NCBI GenBank assembly: GCA_020846515.1
Contig: JADLDX010000576.1
Coordinates: 1 to 19,643, forward strand
Length of the DNA stretch: 19,643 nt
Reading direction: 5' to 3'
From: Pirellulaceae bacterium
Lineage (GTDB): Bacteria; Planctomycetota; Planctomycetia; Pirellulales; Pirellulaceae
The stretch's first letter is position 1; the number at the start of each line of letters is the position of its first letter. Both the position numbers and the translations under genes were made by a program. Shown one piece after another: positions 1-8,160 of the stretch. The notes below the pieces were generated by a model. The model made no database searches. It saw only the letters and a list, made by a program, of their open reading frames with translations, and was not told the origin of the DNA.

Positions 1-159
1 CCAATGCTCATGCAGTTGATTTATCGCCCCATCGCGCAGGAACCAAAACAGGTACCACACAGTAACCAAGAACAGAATTTGATTGCCAAACCCATAAGCC
101 ATCCCGCAAACACGAGACAATCGCAATCGACCGATGGCCATATCTTTGGTCGTTAACAT
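1..159 (-). CDS. N-terminal part of a membrane protein, cut by the window edge
   Basis: An open frame on the minus strand runs from an ATG at 159 (or a second ATG at 141) to the first base of the window with no stop. From the ATG at 141 there are 47 complete codons, starting MAIGRLRLSRVCGMAYGFGN and continuing with a hydrophobic stretch rich in F, L, W and Y (about residues 20-36), so at least one membrane helix follows a basic N-terminus. It lies 100 bases downstream of the YceI-like gene on the same strand and could be cotranscribed with it. No clear SD precedes either ATG. The AYG followed by an aromatic helix is faintly like the start of isoprenylcysteine methyltransferase/MddA-type membrane enzymes, but that is a guess. 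Too little is visible to name it. Confidence 0.45.
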   Translation of the reverse strand, partial: MLTTKDMAIGRLRLSRVCGMAYGFGNQILFLVTVWYLFWFLRDGAINQLHEHW

Positions 160-261
160 CGAGTTGGGACAACTGATCGGCGCATCCATGCGACAGTTCC
201 TAATTTTTCTAACGATGAATGTACCTTGGTACCCAGAATCAGACTTGTGGACATGCTCAGA

Positions 262-966
262 TTACGGACGAACGGGAATATCTTGCAGGTTAACATGCTC
301 TGAGGGTGCGACAATCAGGTCACCGTAGATGCGAAGTTCATCGCCTACGCCAATCGCGCCAAAGCCTTTGGAGTAGGGCTTAATCCCGTACTCGGTTTGT
401 TTGATGGTGAAGACACCTTTGACGTGCAACCATCCGCGAACCTGTTCCACATCGACTGGGATCGAAAGCGGTCTCGTACGCCCGTGCAAAGTAAACTGAC
501 CTTCGAGTTGGTAAAGCGGCAAGCCTTTGGCGCTGGTTCGCCCCGTGGCCTTGGCGGAAGTTACATCGAAAGACGCGGTTGGAAATCGTCTGACATCTAG
601 TACCGCCGCGCCTTTCATGTTTTCGTTAACTGCCGTGCGGGTACCTTCGTCGGTGGTGCCGGCCAAACCCACATACTTGCGAGCAACCGGAGTGTCCGCA
701 TTAAATGAGGTCATGTCAAACACTAGTTTTCCCGCGTTCTCCTTAGCCCCCAATAACAATGAGCTGGCGGATAGTTTGGCCTCCACTCCGTGTTGATGAC
801 CTAATCCCTTTTTGTCAACGAACACGTAAATCCGACTGACCTCAGTTTGTACTTCGGCTGGCTGGACGGTGGCGGCCGGCGTCTTCACGTCTTGAGCGAT
901 TAATAACGCTGACCAACTGGATCCAACAAACGCAACGACTGCCAGGCAAATCAACGAACAACGCAT
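262..966 (-). CDS. YceI-family exported protein
   Basis: The protein has a YceI-like (lipocalin-fold, polyisoprenoid-binding type) domain: a short beta-rich chain with GHQHGVEAKLSASSL near the start, a middle NENMKG...LDVRRFPTASFDVTS block, then FTLHGRTRPLSIPVDV and a C-terminal ...GDELRIYGDLIVAP end. Known YceI proteins are periplasmic and bind long isoprenoid chains; the ligand here is unknown. I chose the ATG at 966 because it places a classic signal peptide (MRCSLICLAVVAFVGSSWSA) at the very N-terminus, giving 234 residues. The frame stays open to an ATG at 1053, which would add 29 residues that look non-coding and would bury the signal peptide. No SD is seen at either. It diverges from the histidine kinase gene across a repeat-containing gap, and the next gene downstream is a membrane protein at 1-159. 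Confidence 0.85.
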   Translation of the reverse strand: MRCSLICLAVVAFVGSSWSALLIAQDVKTPAATVQPAEVQTEVSRIYVFVDKKGLGHQHGVEAKLSASSLLLGAKENAGKLVFDMTSFNADTPVARKYVGLAGTTDEGTRTAVNENMKGAAVLDVRRFPTASFDVTSAKATGRTSAKGLPLYQLEGQFTLHGRTRPLSIPVDVEQVRGWLHVKGVFTIKQTEYGIKPYSKGFGAIGVGDELRIYGDLIVAPSEHVNLQDIPVRP

Positions 967-1194
967 TTCAGCATCCGTGGTCGGGAGTTGGATCATACTG
1001 TCAAAAAGCCTGCCGAAGATTAGCTGCTTTCTTGAAGTATCAGCGTAAAGCAAAGTGAATGCCGAAACTAGGCTAAATGCAAATGGCTGTTCTCAGAAGC
1101 GTTGAATATCCTCTGCCGTTGAGTTTCCCCGGCGTCGATCTTAATGTGGATCAAAATCCGTGGGCTAACGCGCTAGAGGCAGTCACTTTTCTTT

Positions 1195-1337
1195 GATTTG
1201 TAGCGTAACGGCGATTTGTAGCGTAACGGCGCAAGCCGTACGGTGAGTTTCCTAGCAAATCAACGTCGGTACCGGACGGCTCGCGCCGTTCCGCTTCTAA
1301 TGAGGTACCGGACGGCTCGCGCCGTTCCGCTTCTAAT
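1195..1337. repeat. REP-like repeat cluster (tandem plus inverted copies)
   Basis: GATTTGTAGCGTAACGGC occurs twice head to tail (1195-1212 and 1213-1230), followed by GCAAGCCGTACGGT. A 34-bp unit containing GGTACCGGACGGCTCGCG then CCGTTCCGCTTCTAAT occurs exactly twice (1268-1301 and 1304-1337, period 36). The reverse complement of that unit (AGCGGAACGGCGCGAGCCGT) closely matches the TAACGGCGCAAGCCGTACGG in the first block, so all copies are one family in opposite orientations. Each contains a short stem ACGGC/GCCGT. This architecture is that of REP/BIME-type extragenic palindromes. Confidence 0.8.
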
Positions 1338-1529
1338 CAGCCGCTAGCGTTCGGTTTAGCCCGACTCATGATCGACGCTGACAAAAACTATCCAGTCGCC
1401 TGGACAGATTTTGGCCGCTCACTGCGACATACTCGATGTCAGAAACATTGATAGAATGTCAAACTGTTGTTTGGTGTGAGTAGCCGATGGCACGTGGAGT
1501 TGTGGATCGGCTGATCCAACTGATTCGGT

Positions 1530-1565
1530 TAGTTCGGCTAAGCCGGCTAGTTCGGCTAAGTCGGT
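1530..1565. repeat. Imperfect 18-bp tandem repeat
   Basis: TAGTTCGGCTAAGCCGGC (1530-1547) is followed directly by TAGTTCGGCTAAGTCGGT (1548-1565), with two differences. It lies 72 bases before the histidine kinase start. No function is evident. Confidence 0.7.
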
Positions 1566-1637
1566 GGGCAAGCATTCACCACGTCTGAGCCATTCAACAG
1601 TCGTTCGAACAACTCGCCTTCAATCAGCTCTTATAGC

Positions 1638-2945
1638 ATGTCCAACCGTATTTCGGCATTGTCCTCTATCCTGCGGTCACCAGCCCGAATTTTGGGCATT
1701 GTGCTGACACTAGTATTCATCGTTGAAGTGGGTGTGATGCTGGTGTTACCGCACGTCATGCCTGATTTTTTTGGCGAAACCGGTAAAGCGTTTTTAGATG
1801 CCATGCTGCTCACGTTGGTCTGCGCGCCTGTGCTATGGTGGGTCATTATTGGTCCACTGCGACGCATTGCATTCCAGGAACACCAGCGCAGTGAAACGAT
1901 CGTCGCCAACGCCAGCGAAGGCATCATCACATTCGACGAGGCTGGAGTCATCCTGTCCTGCAATCGAGCCGTAACTGAAATTTTCTCGGCGGATATCGAA
2001 AATGTCGTGGGTAAGACGGCCGATGCGTTCTTATCAGGGCTTCCGCATCAATTTGACTCCCTACCTGCCACACTGCGGTTAAGTGGCCAACGCTCCGATG
2101 GAACATCATTTCCGGTGGAAGTCTCGGTCAGTCAGTACCCATCGGAGTCACAAGTGTTACGGATCGCGATCATGCGCGACCTGACTGCCGCTGAACAAGC
2201 GGAGACCCAGCGGGTGGCTATGGCCCGCGAAACGGAAGCTTTACGCGCGCAACAGATGGCCACGCTAGCGCAACTGGCGACCGGGGTGGCGCACGAAATT
2301 CGAAACCCTTTGACGGCAATTAAGTTGTTGATCCAAGTGAACAGAGACAAGTTCGCTCAGGAGGGCTTGCCGACCGACGACCTGGAATTGGTGGAGCATG
2401 AAATTCGACGTATGGAGCGAAGCGTCAACAGCTTGCTTGATTTTGCACGACCGGAAGAGGGCCAGCGTGTTATCTTTCCAATCCAAACTGTAATCAGTAA
2501 AACGGTGCAGTTGATCAACGGGCGTTGTTCACAGCAGAACGTTCACATCAACATCGATTGCACTGACGAGCCGCTTTTTGTGGACGGAGACGCATCACAG
2601 ATCCAGCAACTGTTGCTCAATCTGTCGCTCAACGCCCTCGACTCGATGCCAACTGGTGGCACATTGTTGATACGTGTGACCAACGTCAATCAACAGATTG
2701 AATTGGCTGTTATCGATACTGGAGAAGGCATCCGCGAAGATATGCTGGAAAAAATGTTCACCCCTTTTTCCAGTAGCAAATCGACTGGCGTTGGCTTGGG
2801 ACTTGGCATTTGCCGACGGATTGCTCACTCACATGGTGGCGATTTGACCGGGCAGAATCGCAGCGGCGGCGGAGCCGAATTCCTGTTGACGTTGCCAAGG
2901 GTGCAGAACATCCAAGGTGTAGCCAAAGCATTTAGTGTGGCCTAG
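1638..2945 (+). CDS. PAS-domain sensor histidine kinase (NtrB/AtoS-like)
   Basis: A 435-residue membrane sensor kinase. Two hydrophobic helices (about 17-38 and 55-76) enclose a very short outside loop of about 15 residues. A PAS domain follows (about 85-185, with ANASEGIITFD and the FPVEVSVSQYP strand), then the HisKA helix with phosphoacceptor H219 in GVAHEIRNPL, and a HATPase_c domain with N-box residues N327/N331 (LLNLSLNALDSM), G1 box DTGEGI (359-364), F box and G2 box GVGLGLGI (383-390). The small external loop suggests sensing in the membrane or cytoplasm, perhaps through the PAS domain. The sigma-54 response regulator starts 93 bases downstream on the same strand, so the two very likely form a cognate pair: the kinase would phosphorylate D52 of that regulator. 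The stimulus is unknown; nearness to a metal-efflux pump suggests metal or envelope stress, as inference. Start is the first ATG of the frame; no SD is visible. Confidence 0.92.
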   Translation: MSNRISALSSILRSPARILGIVLTLVFIVEVGVMLVLPHVMPDFFGETGKAFLDAMLLTLVCAPVLWWVIIGPLRRIAFQEHQRSETIVANASEGIITFDEAGVILSCNRAVTEIFSADIENVVGKTADAFLSGLPHQFDSLPATLRLSGQRSDGTSFPVEVSVSQYPSESQVLRIAIMRDLTAAEQAETQRVAMARETEALRAQQMATLAQLATGVAHEIRNPLTAIKLLIQVNRDKFAQEGLPTDDLELVEHEIRRMERSVNSLLDFARPEEGQRVIFPIQTVISKTVQLINGRCSQQNVHINIDCTDEPLFVDGDASQIQQLLLNLSLNALDSMPTGGTLLIRVTNVNQQIELAVIDTGEGIREDMLEKMFTPFSSSKSTGVGLGLGICRRIAHSHGGDLTGQNRSGGGAEFLLTLPRVQNIQGVAKAFSVA

Positions 2946-3038
2946 CTCTCCGCACTCTTATTACACACTGCCGATTCCATCGAAAAAGCGACTTAGCGAA
3001 CACTAATCATACTGACCCAAGGGCGTGAGCGAGGCGGC

Positions 3039-4457
3039 ATGCAAAGTCTACTAGTCATTGATGACGAAGCATCTATCTGTAAAGCGTTTGAGAGAGCCTT
3101 TGCCAACGATCAGATCATGGTAATCACAGCCAGAGATGGAGCTGAAGGACGACAGAAGTTCATTGAGGCCAAGCCAGACGTGGTCATCATCGACCTGAGT
3201 CTGCCCGACACCAATGGAATTGAATTGTTCAAACGTCTCCGAGAACTCGATGCACGAGTTCCATTCATCTTCATCACTGGACATGGTACGGTTGAGTCTG
3301 CGATCGAGGCAACCAAACTGGGAGCGTACGACTACCTGTTCAAGCCCTTGGAGCTCGACGAGATTCGTGACTTGCTGGACAAAGCGTTCAGTCTCAGTCG
3401 CATGATCCGAGTGCAACCAGTACTGGCCGAATCAGACTCTGATGAGGACGTAACTGGCAATGCGATCGTGGGCCGATGCAGGGCCATGAAAGAGGTTTAC
3501 AAGGCCATAGGTCGCGTCGCATCGCAAAATCTGACGGTGTTGTTGCTCGGTGAAAGCGGTACAGGCAAAGAAGTGGTCGCGCAGGCGATCTACCACCATA
3601 GCGCGAGATCGACAGCTCCCTTTCAAGCGATCAATTGCGCTGCGATTCCAGATGCGTTGCTAGAAAGCGAGATCTTTGGTCACGAGAAGGGCGCATTCAC
3701 CGACGCGCATCGACAACGCATCGGTAAGCTGGAACAAGCCGATGGTGGCACGTTGTTCTTGGACGAAGTGGGGGACATGTCACCGCTGACTCAAGCAAAA
3801 TTGCTGCGAGTTCTTCAAGATCAGACCTTTGAGCGCGTGGGTGGCAATACTCCGATCAAAATCGACGTGCGCATTATTGCCGCCACCAATCATGACCTTA
3901 AACAATTAGTGGCCGAGGGATTGTTTCGCACGGATCTCTATTTCCGACTAAGCGTCGTCACCATTCGTTTACCACCCTTGCGTGACCGTGAGGACGACCT
4001 GCGCGTCTTGGCGGAGTACTTCTTGCGTCGCTATAGCCACGAATTTGGAAAAGATATCCGCTCGATTGCTCCGGAAACCATCGAGGTCCTCAATCAGTAT
4101 CGATGGCCGGGCAATGTTCGTGAACTCGAAAGTGTGATGAAGCAATCGCTGCTGACCGCTCGCGGCAACATACTATTACCTGATTTCCTGCCGCCGCTGG
4201 GCGATGGCCCTGGACTGCAAACGACATCTGTCCCCCATGAATTCTTATCCGAGCGTTTCGTGGCCGAAAGACTAGAAGCCGGCACTGACAACCTTTATGC
4301 CGAAGCCATCGCCATTGCTGAGCGACAACTTTTTCGCCAGGTTCTCACCCACACCGCTGGCACCCAACTGAAAGCAGCCACGTTATTAGGTATCAGCCGT
4401 GTCACGTTGCGTAGCAAACTGAAGTCGCTCGGCATCGATGCAAATGACTTTGGATGA
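3039..4457 (+). CDS. NtrC-family sigma-54-dependent response regulator
   Basis: A 472-residue three-domain activator. The N-terminal receiver (1-118) has the acidic pocket D8/D9, phosphoacceptor D52 (VVIIDLSLPD), T80 and K102. The central AAA+ domain (about 143-375) has Walker A GESGTGKE (171-178), the sigma-54 contact loop as GAFTDA (218-223) instead of the usual GAFTGA, Walker B GGTLFLDEVGDM (236-247) and arginine-finger region R297/R303 (FRTDLYFRL). The C-terminus (about 430-468) is a Fis-type helix-turn-helix, AATLLGISRVTLRSKLKSLG. Proteins of this kind bind upstream sites as dimers or oligomers and remodel sigma-54 RNA polymerase with ATP. The upstream kinase is its likely partner. A sigma-54-like promoter lies before czcB, making the efflux genes a plausible target (inference). 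A weak GAGG precedes the ATG. Confidence 0.95.
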   Translation: MQSLLVIDDEASICKAFERAFANDQIMVITARDGAEGRQKFIEAKPDVVIIDLSLPDTNGIELFKRLRELDARVPFIFITGHGTVESAIEATKLGAYDYLFKPLELDEIRDLLDKAFSLSRMIRVQPVLAESDSDEDVTGNAIVGRCRAMKEVYKAIGRVASQNLTVLLLGESGTGKEVVAQAIYHHSARSTAPFQAINCAAIPDALLESEIFGHEKGAFTDAHRQRIGKLEQADGGTLFLDEVGDMSPLTQAKLLRVLQDQTFERVGGNTPIKIDVRIIAATNHDLKQLVAEGLFRTDLYFRLSVVTIRLPPLRDREDDLRVLAEYFLRRYSHEFGKDIRSIAPETIEVLNQYRWPGNVRELESVMKQSLLTARGNILLPDFLPPLGDGPGLQTTSVPHEFLSERFVAERLEAGTDNLYAEAIAIAERQLFRQVLTHTAGTQLKAATLLGISRVTLRSKLKSLGIDANDFG

Positions 4458-4468
4458 ACAGGATACAA

Positions 4469-4486
4469 TACTTTACATGTAAAGTA
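4469..4486. promoter_or_regulatory. Perfect AT-rich palindrome just after the sigma-54 regulator gene
   Basis: TACTTTACATGTAAAGTA is a perfect 18-bp palindrome beginning 12 bases after the regulator stop codon. It is flanked by a further inverted pair, ATGAACA (4454-4460) and TGTTCAT (4494-4500). It could fold as a bidirectional terminator hairpin or serve as a dimeric-protein binding site. No T-tract follows, which weakens the intrinsic-terminator reading. Confidence 0.5.
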
Positions 4487-4688
4487 AATCTCGTGTTCAT
4501 TGTTTCCTAGAGCCGTGCCCGGGTGGTATCTTAGTTGGACACCGCCACTTCGGACTCGCCTATTTGCTAAACCCGCCGGCCTATATTTCGTTATTGGTAT
4601 GACCGCCAGCCAACAACTGATCCAATGTGGCGCCGCACGACAACAGACGATCTTGAAGACAGCTTCCTCTTTGATTCGTGCTGGATGA

Positions 4689-4779
4689 TTCTACACCGCG
4701 AGAGGAAAGAGAGTAACGAATGAGTTTGGGTACGAGGGTATTCATCTCTCGCGGTTCTCTTGCCTCTTGCGGTGTAGAA
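4689..4779. repeat. 24-bp inverted repeat with an alternative inner pairing
   Basis: The arm TTCTACACCGCGAGAGGAAA (continuing GAGA, 4689-4712) pairs with the reverse complement of 4756-4779, with two mismatches over 24 bp and a loop of about 43 bases. Within the loop, CTCTCGCGG (4746-4754) is a perfect complement of CCGCGAGAG (4696-4704), so two mutually exclusive folds exist. It may be a terminator for czcA transcripts or the relic of a small mobile element. Confidence 0.6.
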
Positions 4780-4936
4780 CTCCGGCCTGAAAATCGCGAG
4801 CAAACCGGCCGGCCACCGCCAGCCAATAGCCGATCAAACGTGGCACTGGCAATATAGGCAACAATGAATATGGCCGCTGGCCAAAAATGATCGGTGCATC
4901 CAAGCGGCAACTAGGGTGCTGAAGTCCAAGATGGTC

Positions 4937-7900
4937 TTATTCTGGAGCAACTGTGGAGCGGTCTGCCGACCCGGCAAACCATGGATAGATGGTTGGAATC
5001 ACCAGGGAAGTCAGCAGCGTGGATGTAAACAGTCCTCCAATGACGACGGTTGCCAGGGGACGTTGCATCTCGGCGCCGTCACTGGTGGACAAGGCCATGG
5101 GTAGGAAACCTAGACTGGCAACCAGCGCCGTCATCAACACGGGCCTGAACCGAACCAAGGCGGTATGGTAGCTGACATCTTGCAGCGGCATACCCGAGAG
5201 ACGTGATTGCTCGGCCGCACTGACCCAGACCAATCCATTGAGCACTGCGACACCAAACAGAGCGATGAAGCCAACGCCCGCTGAAATGCTAAATGGCATC
5301 TCGCGAACATACAAAGCAATCACACCGCCGGAAGCAGCCATTGGCACGGCTAAGAAGATCAACCAGGCCAGTCGCATCGAGCCAAGACTGGTATGCAACA
5401 GCAGCATAATGATCACCAGCACAATAGGTGTAATGATCGCCAGTCTTCGACTGGCCGACTGCAGGTTTTCGAAGTCACCGCCCCACTTAATCTCATAACC
5501 AGGGGCAAACTGCATTTTACTAGCGACCACCGCTTGAGCTTCGTTCACAAAAGTAGCCACGTCTCGCCCGCGAACGTTGGCCGAGATAAACGTGCGTCGG
5601 CGGTTGCCTTCGTGTTCGATTGTCGGCGGCGTTTCCTCCAGTCGAATCTCAGCCAGTTCTTTCAGTGGCACTGCTTTGCCATTGGCATCCGCCACGGGAA
5701 CTTGCTCCAGGAGAGACAGGTTCTCCCGCCACGACTGCGGGACGCGAACCATGATCGGGTAACGTGCGCGTCCCTCGAAGATTTGACCGACTTGATAGCC
5801 ACCCAAGGATGTAACGACATCCAGTACCGTTTGAGCGTCAATGCCGTACTGGGCAAGTGACTGTGGCTTGGTCTTGATCGTCAGCGTCGATAGGTTGGCT
5901 TGATAGTCAGCCTTTACGTCGACCGCACCAGGAATCGAGCGGAGAATGGCTTCGATTTCTTTGCCTTTTGTACCGAGAACTTCCATGTCATCACCGTACA
6001 ACAACACAGCCACATCAGCCTTAACGCCCGCGACCAGTTCATCAACACGCATTTCAATCGGCTGAGTAAACCCAAAAATTACGCCAGGTACATTGGCGTT
6101 GAGTTCTTCGGACATCTGCTCGATCAATTCGTCGCGTGTCTTGTGGCTCGGCCAATCATGAATCGGTTTAAGGAGTACCCAGACGTCAGTTTGGTGAACA
6201 CCCATCACATCATTGGCGATCTCCGGGCGGCCGGTCTTGGAAAAGACAGTCTTTACTTCGGGATACTTCTTCAAAATGCTCTCAATCTGAGTCGACATTT
6301 CGATAGACCCTTCCAGCGTCGCGCTGGGCAAACGCAAGGCTTCGACCAGCAAGTCGCCCTCTTCCAGGCGCGGCATAAACTGAGCACCAAGATGTCGCCC
6401 CATCGGCAGACTCGTCGCGAACACCGTCAGTGCAATGGCAACTGTTACGAAGGGATGCTTGATTGCCTGCCTGACCAGCGGCGTATAAAAGAATTTGATC
6501 GTCCGCACCAAGAAGACGTCATGCTCAGAGTCATGCTCAGTTTCATACTTCGTGTCATGCTCAGTGCGGTTCAATGCGCCGAGATCTAAGTTGTGGGTGC
6601 CGCTGGCAGAACGTTCAGCTTTACGCTTTCGCAAAAAGATGGAGGCCATCGCTGGCATGAAGGTCAGCGACAGGATCATCGAACCGCCCAGCGCGAAAAG
6701 CACAGTCAACGCCATGGGGCGAAACAGTTTGCCTTCGGTTCCCTCCAGCAGCAAAATGGGAAAGAACACGACGGCAATGATCAGTTCCCCAAACATTGTG
6801 GGTTTGCGCACCTCGACCGCCGCATCGCGGATCACATCCACATGTTTTGCGTCACCATTGTTCTGGGAAAGCTTGCGAATGCAGTTCTCCACCATGATCA
6901 CACTGCTGTCCACGATCAGACCAAAGTCTATCGCTCCCAGGCTCATTAAGCTGGCTGTCACGCCCATCAAGGCCATGAGGTTGGTCGCAAATAACATCGA
7001 CAGGGGTATCGCCAAGGCCACGATGATGCCAGCCCGCAGGTTGCCTAACATCAACAAGAGCACAACGACCACCAACATCCCGCCCTCGGTGAGGTTGGTA
7101 AGTACGGTCTTTAGCGTGCGGCCAATCAAAGCTGCTCGGTCGTAAGTCACTTCAAGACGAACGCCATCGGGCAAGGTGACTTCGATCTCTTTCAGCCGTT
7201 CCTTGGCGGACTGAACAACTTGTCGCGAATTCTCCCCGATCAGCATCATCACCAATCCCGTCACGATCTCGCCTCGACCGTCACGAGTCACCGCACCTTG
7301 CCTAGTCATCGGTTCAATACTGACCTTGGCAATATCCTTCAGCAGGATCGGGTTGCCATCGCCTTCGCGGCGAATCACGACCGATTCAATGTCGGCCTGA
7401 TTCTCCAGCAGTGATACACCGCGGATGAAGCGCTGTTCGCCGTGATGAATCACATAGCCGCCGCCCGAGGTATTGTTGTTGGCCTCCAGTCGCCGGAACA
7501 GCAGCTCCATGGGAATACCATAACTGGTCATGCGATCGGGATCGGGTTGCACCTCGAACGTTTTGTAGTAACCGCCATGCGTATTGATCTCGGTCACACC
7601 GCGAACTTGTCGCAGCTTGGGCGAGATCTCCCATTCCAACATCGTGCGCAGTTCCATTGGGGAATGTCGATCACTGCGAACTTCAAATTGCAGAATCTCA
7701 CCTAGTGCCGTTGTGAGCGGTCCAACCGTCGGTGTGCCATAGCCCGGTGGTATATTGGCAGCCGCGTCGACGATCCGTTCGGTCACCAGTTGTCGGGCTC
7801 GGTAGATATCCGTGCCTTCTTGAAAGACGATCGTGACCACCGATATGCCAAACTTAGAAACGCTGCGCAGCTCCTCCACGTCGGGTAAGCCGCTCATCGT

Positions 7901-8113
7901 GTTTTCGACGGGATAGGTGACATAACGTTCGACTTCGACCGGCGATAGCGAACCGGCATCCGTAACGACCTGCACTTGCACGTTCGTCATGTCGGGCACG
8001 GCGTCGATGGGCAAGTTCAGAGCGGCATACAAGCCGGCGCCTGCCATGAGCAATGTCATCACAATGACAAGCCCGCGATTGACGAGCGACAATTCAATGA
8101 GCTTGGTGAGCAT
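4937..8113 (-). CDS. czcA: CzcA-type RND heavy-metal efflux pump
   Basis: At 1058 residues this is the usual length for the inner-membrane RND pump of the heavy-metal efflux family. It starts with MLTKLIELSLVNRGLVIVMT (TM1) and LPIDAVPDMTNVQVQ, typical of the family. The TM4 proton relay reads GAIDFGLIVDSSVIMVEN with D396, D402 and E409, matching the CzcA pattern D-D-E. Around residue 670 the PIEMRVDELVAGVKADVAV...YGDDMEVL stretch resembles the CzcA/CnrA (Co/Zn/Cd) branch rather than the CusA (Cu/Ag) branch, so divalent cations are the likely substrate; this is inference. The large loop before TM7 carries an odd acidic/His repeat at residues 517-532 (TEHDTKYETEHDSEHD). It works with the CzcB adaptor 47 bases upstream and an outer-membrane factor. 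No SD is visible; the start fits the family. Confidence 0.95.
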   Translation of the reverse strand: MLTKLIELSLVNRGLVIVMTLLMAGAGLYAALNLPIDAVPDMTNVQVQVVTDAGSLSPVEVERYVTYPVENTMSGLPDVEELRSVSKFGISVVTIVFQEGTDIYRARQLVTERIVDAAANIPPGYGTPTVGPLTTALGEILQFEVRSDRHSPMELRTMLEWEISPKLRQVRGVTEINTHGGYYKTFEVQPDPDRMTSYGIPMELLFRRLEANNNTSGGGYVIHHGEQRFIRGVSLLENQADIESVVIRREGDGNPILLKDIAKVSIEPMTRQGAVTRDGRGEIVTGLVMMLIGENSRQVVQSAKERLKEIEVTLPDGVRLEVTYDRAALIGRTLKTVLTNLTEGGMLVVVVLLLMLGNLRAGIIVALAIPLSMLFATNLMALMGVTASLMSLGAIDFGLIVDSSVIMVENCIRKLSQNNGDAKHVDVIRDAAVEVRKPTMFGELIIAVVFFPILLLEGTEGKLFRPMALTVLFALGGSMILSLTFMPAMASIFLRKRKAERSASGTHNLDLGALNRTEHDTKYETEHDSEHDVFLVRTIKFFYTPLVRQAIKHPFVTVAIALTVFATSLPMGRHLGAQFMPRLEEGDLLVEALRLPSATLEGSIEMSTQIESILKKYPEVKTVFSKTGRPEIANDVMGVHQTDVWVLLKPIHDWPSHKTRDELIEQMSEELNANVPGVIFGFTQPIEMRVDELVAGVKADVAVLLYGDDMEVLGTKGKEIEAILRSIPGAVDVKADYQANLSTLTIKTKPQSLAQYGIDAQTVLDVVTSLGGYQVGQIFEGRARYPIMVRVPQSWRENLSLLEQVPVADANGKAVPLKELAEIRLEETPPTIEHEGNRRRTFISANVRGRDVATFVNEAQAVVASKMQFAPGYEIKWGGDFENLQSASRRLAIITPIVLVIIMLLLHTSLGSMRLAWLIFLAVPMAASGGVIALYVREMPFSISAGVGFIALFGVAVLNGLVWVSAAEQSRLSGMPLQDVSYHTALVRFRPVLMTALVASLGFLPMALSTSDGAEMQRPLATVVIGGLFTSTLLTSLVIPTIYPWFAGSADRSTVAPE
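6518..6565 (-). repeat. Short tandem repeat coding an EHD-rich loop in CzcA
   Basis: The minus strand encodes TEHDTKYETEHDSEHD (residues 517-532) from repeated ACTGAGCATGAC-like 12-base units; the exact unit GAGCATGAC recurs three times, with a degenerate unit between the first two. The segment lies in the cytoplasmic loop between the two halves of the pump, just before IKFFYTPLVRQAIKHP. It is rich in His, Asp and Glu, which are metal ligands. Confidence 0.7.
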
Positions 8114-8160
8114 GGTTGTGTTTAACCGAACGATCCGCAGTCGTCAAAAAGAGAGAGTGC

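Larger units (their letters stand above)
967..1637. other. Intergenic region with REP-like repeats
   Basis: A 671-base divergent gap between the YceI-like gene and the PAS histidine kinase. No frame in it looks coding. It holds an exact 18-bp tandem duplication at 1195-1230, a 34-bp exact direct repeat at 1268-1301 and 1304-1337 that is an inverted relative of the first, and an imperfect 18-bp tandem at 1530-1565. Promoters for both flanking genes should lie here, but none could be assigned with confidence. Confidence 0.6.
4458..4936. other. Convergent intergenic region with inverted repeats
   Basis: A 479-base gap between two converging genes, the sigma-54 regulator and czcA. It holds a perfect 18-bp palindrome (4469-4486), a 24-bp inverted repeat (4689-4712 with 4756-4779), and a diverged direct repeat, CCGCCAGCCAA...GATC(C)AA(T/A)(C)GTGGC, near 4603-4632 and 4816-4845. 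Short open frames cross it but their translations look random. No SD-start pair is convincing. Confidence 0.6.

Noticed and set aside
1488..1505. Sigma-54 promoter TGGCACGTGGAGTTGTGG upstream of the PAS kinase
   Set aside because: The spacing between GG and the -12 dinucleotide is one base too long and the latter is GT, not GC; sigma-54 spacing is strict.
4469..4500. Intrinsic terminator for the sigma-54 regulator gene
   Set aside because: The hairpin is AT-rich with no following T-tract; kept only as a palindrome of unknown function.
4581..4910. Minus-strand frame of 109 residues after czcA
   Set aside because: It spans the inverted and direct repeats, has no SD, and its repeated LLAGG peptide is explained by the DNA direct repeat.
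5900..7145. Long plus-strand frames of 229 and 216 residues
   Set aside because: They lie antisense within czcA, which is strongly supported by its protein motifs; their translations show no family features.
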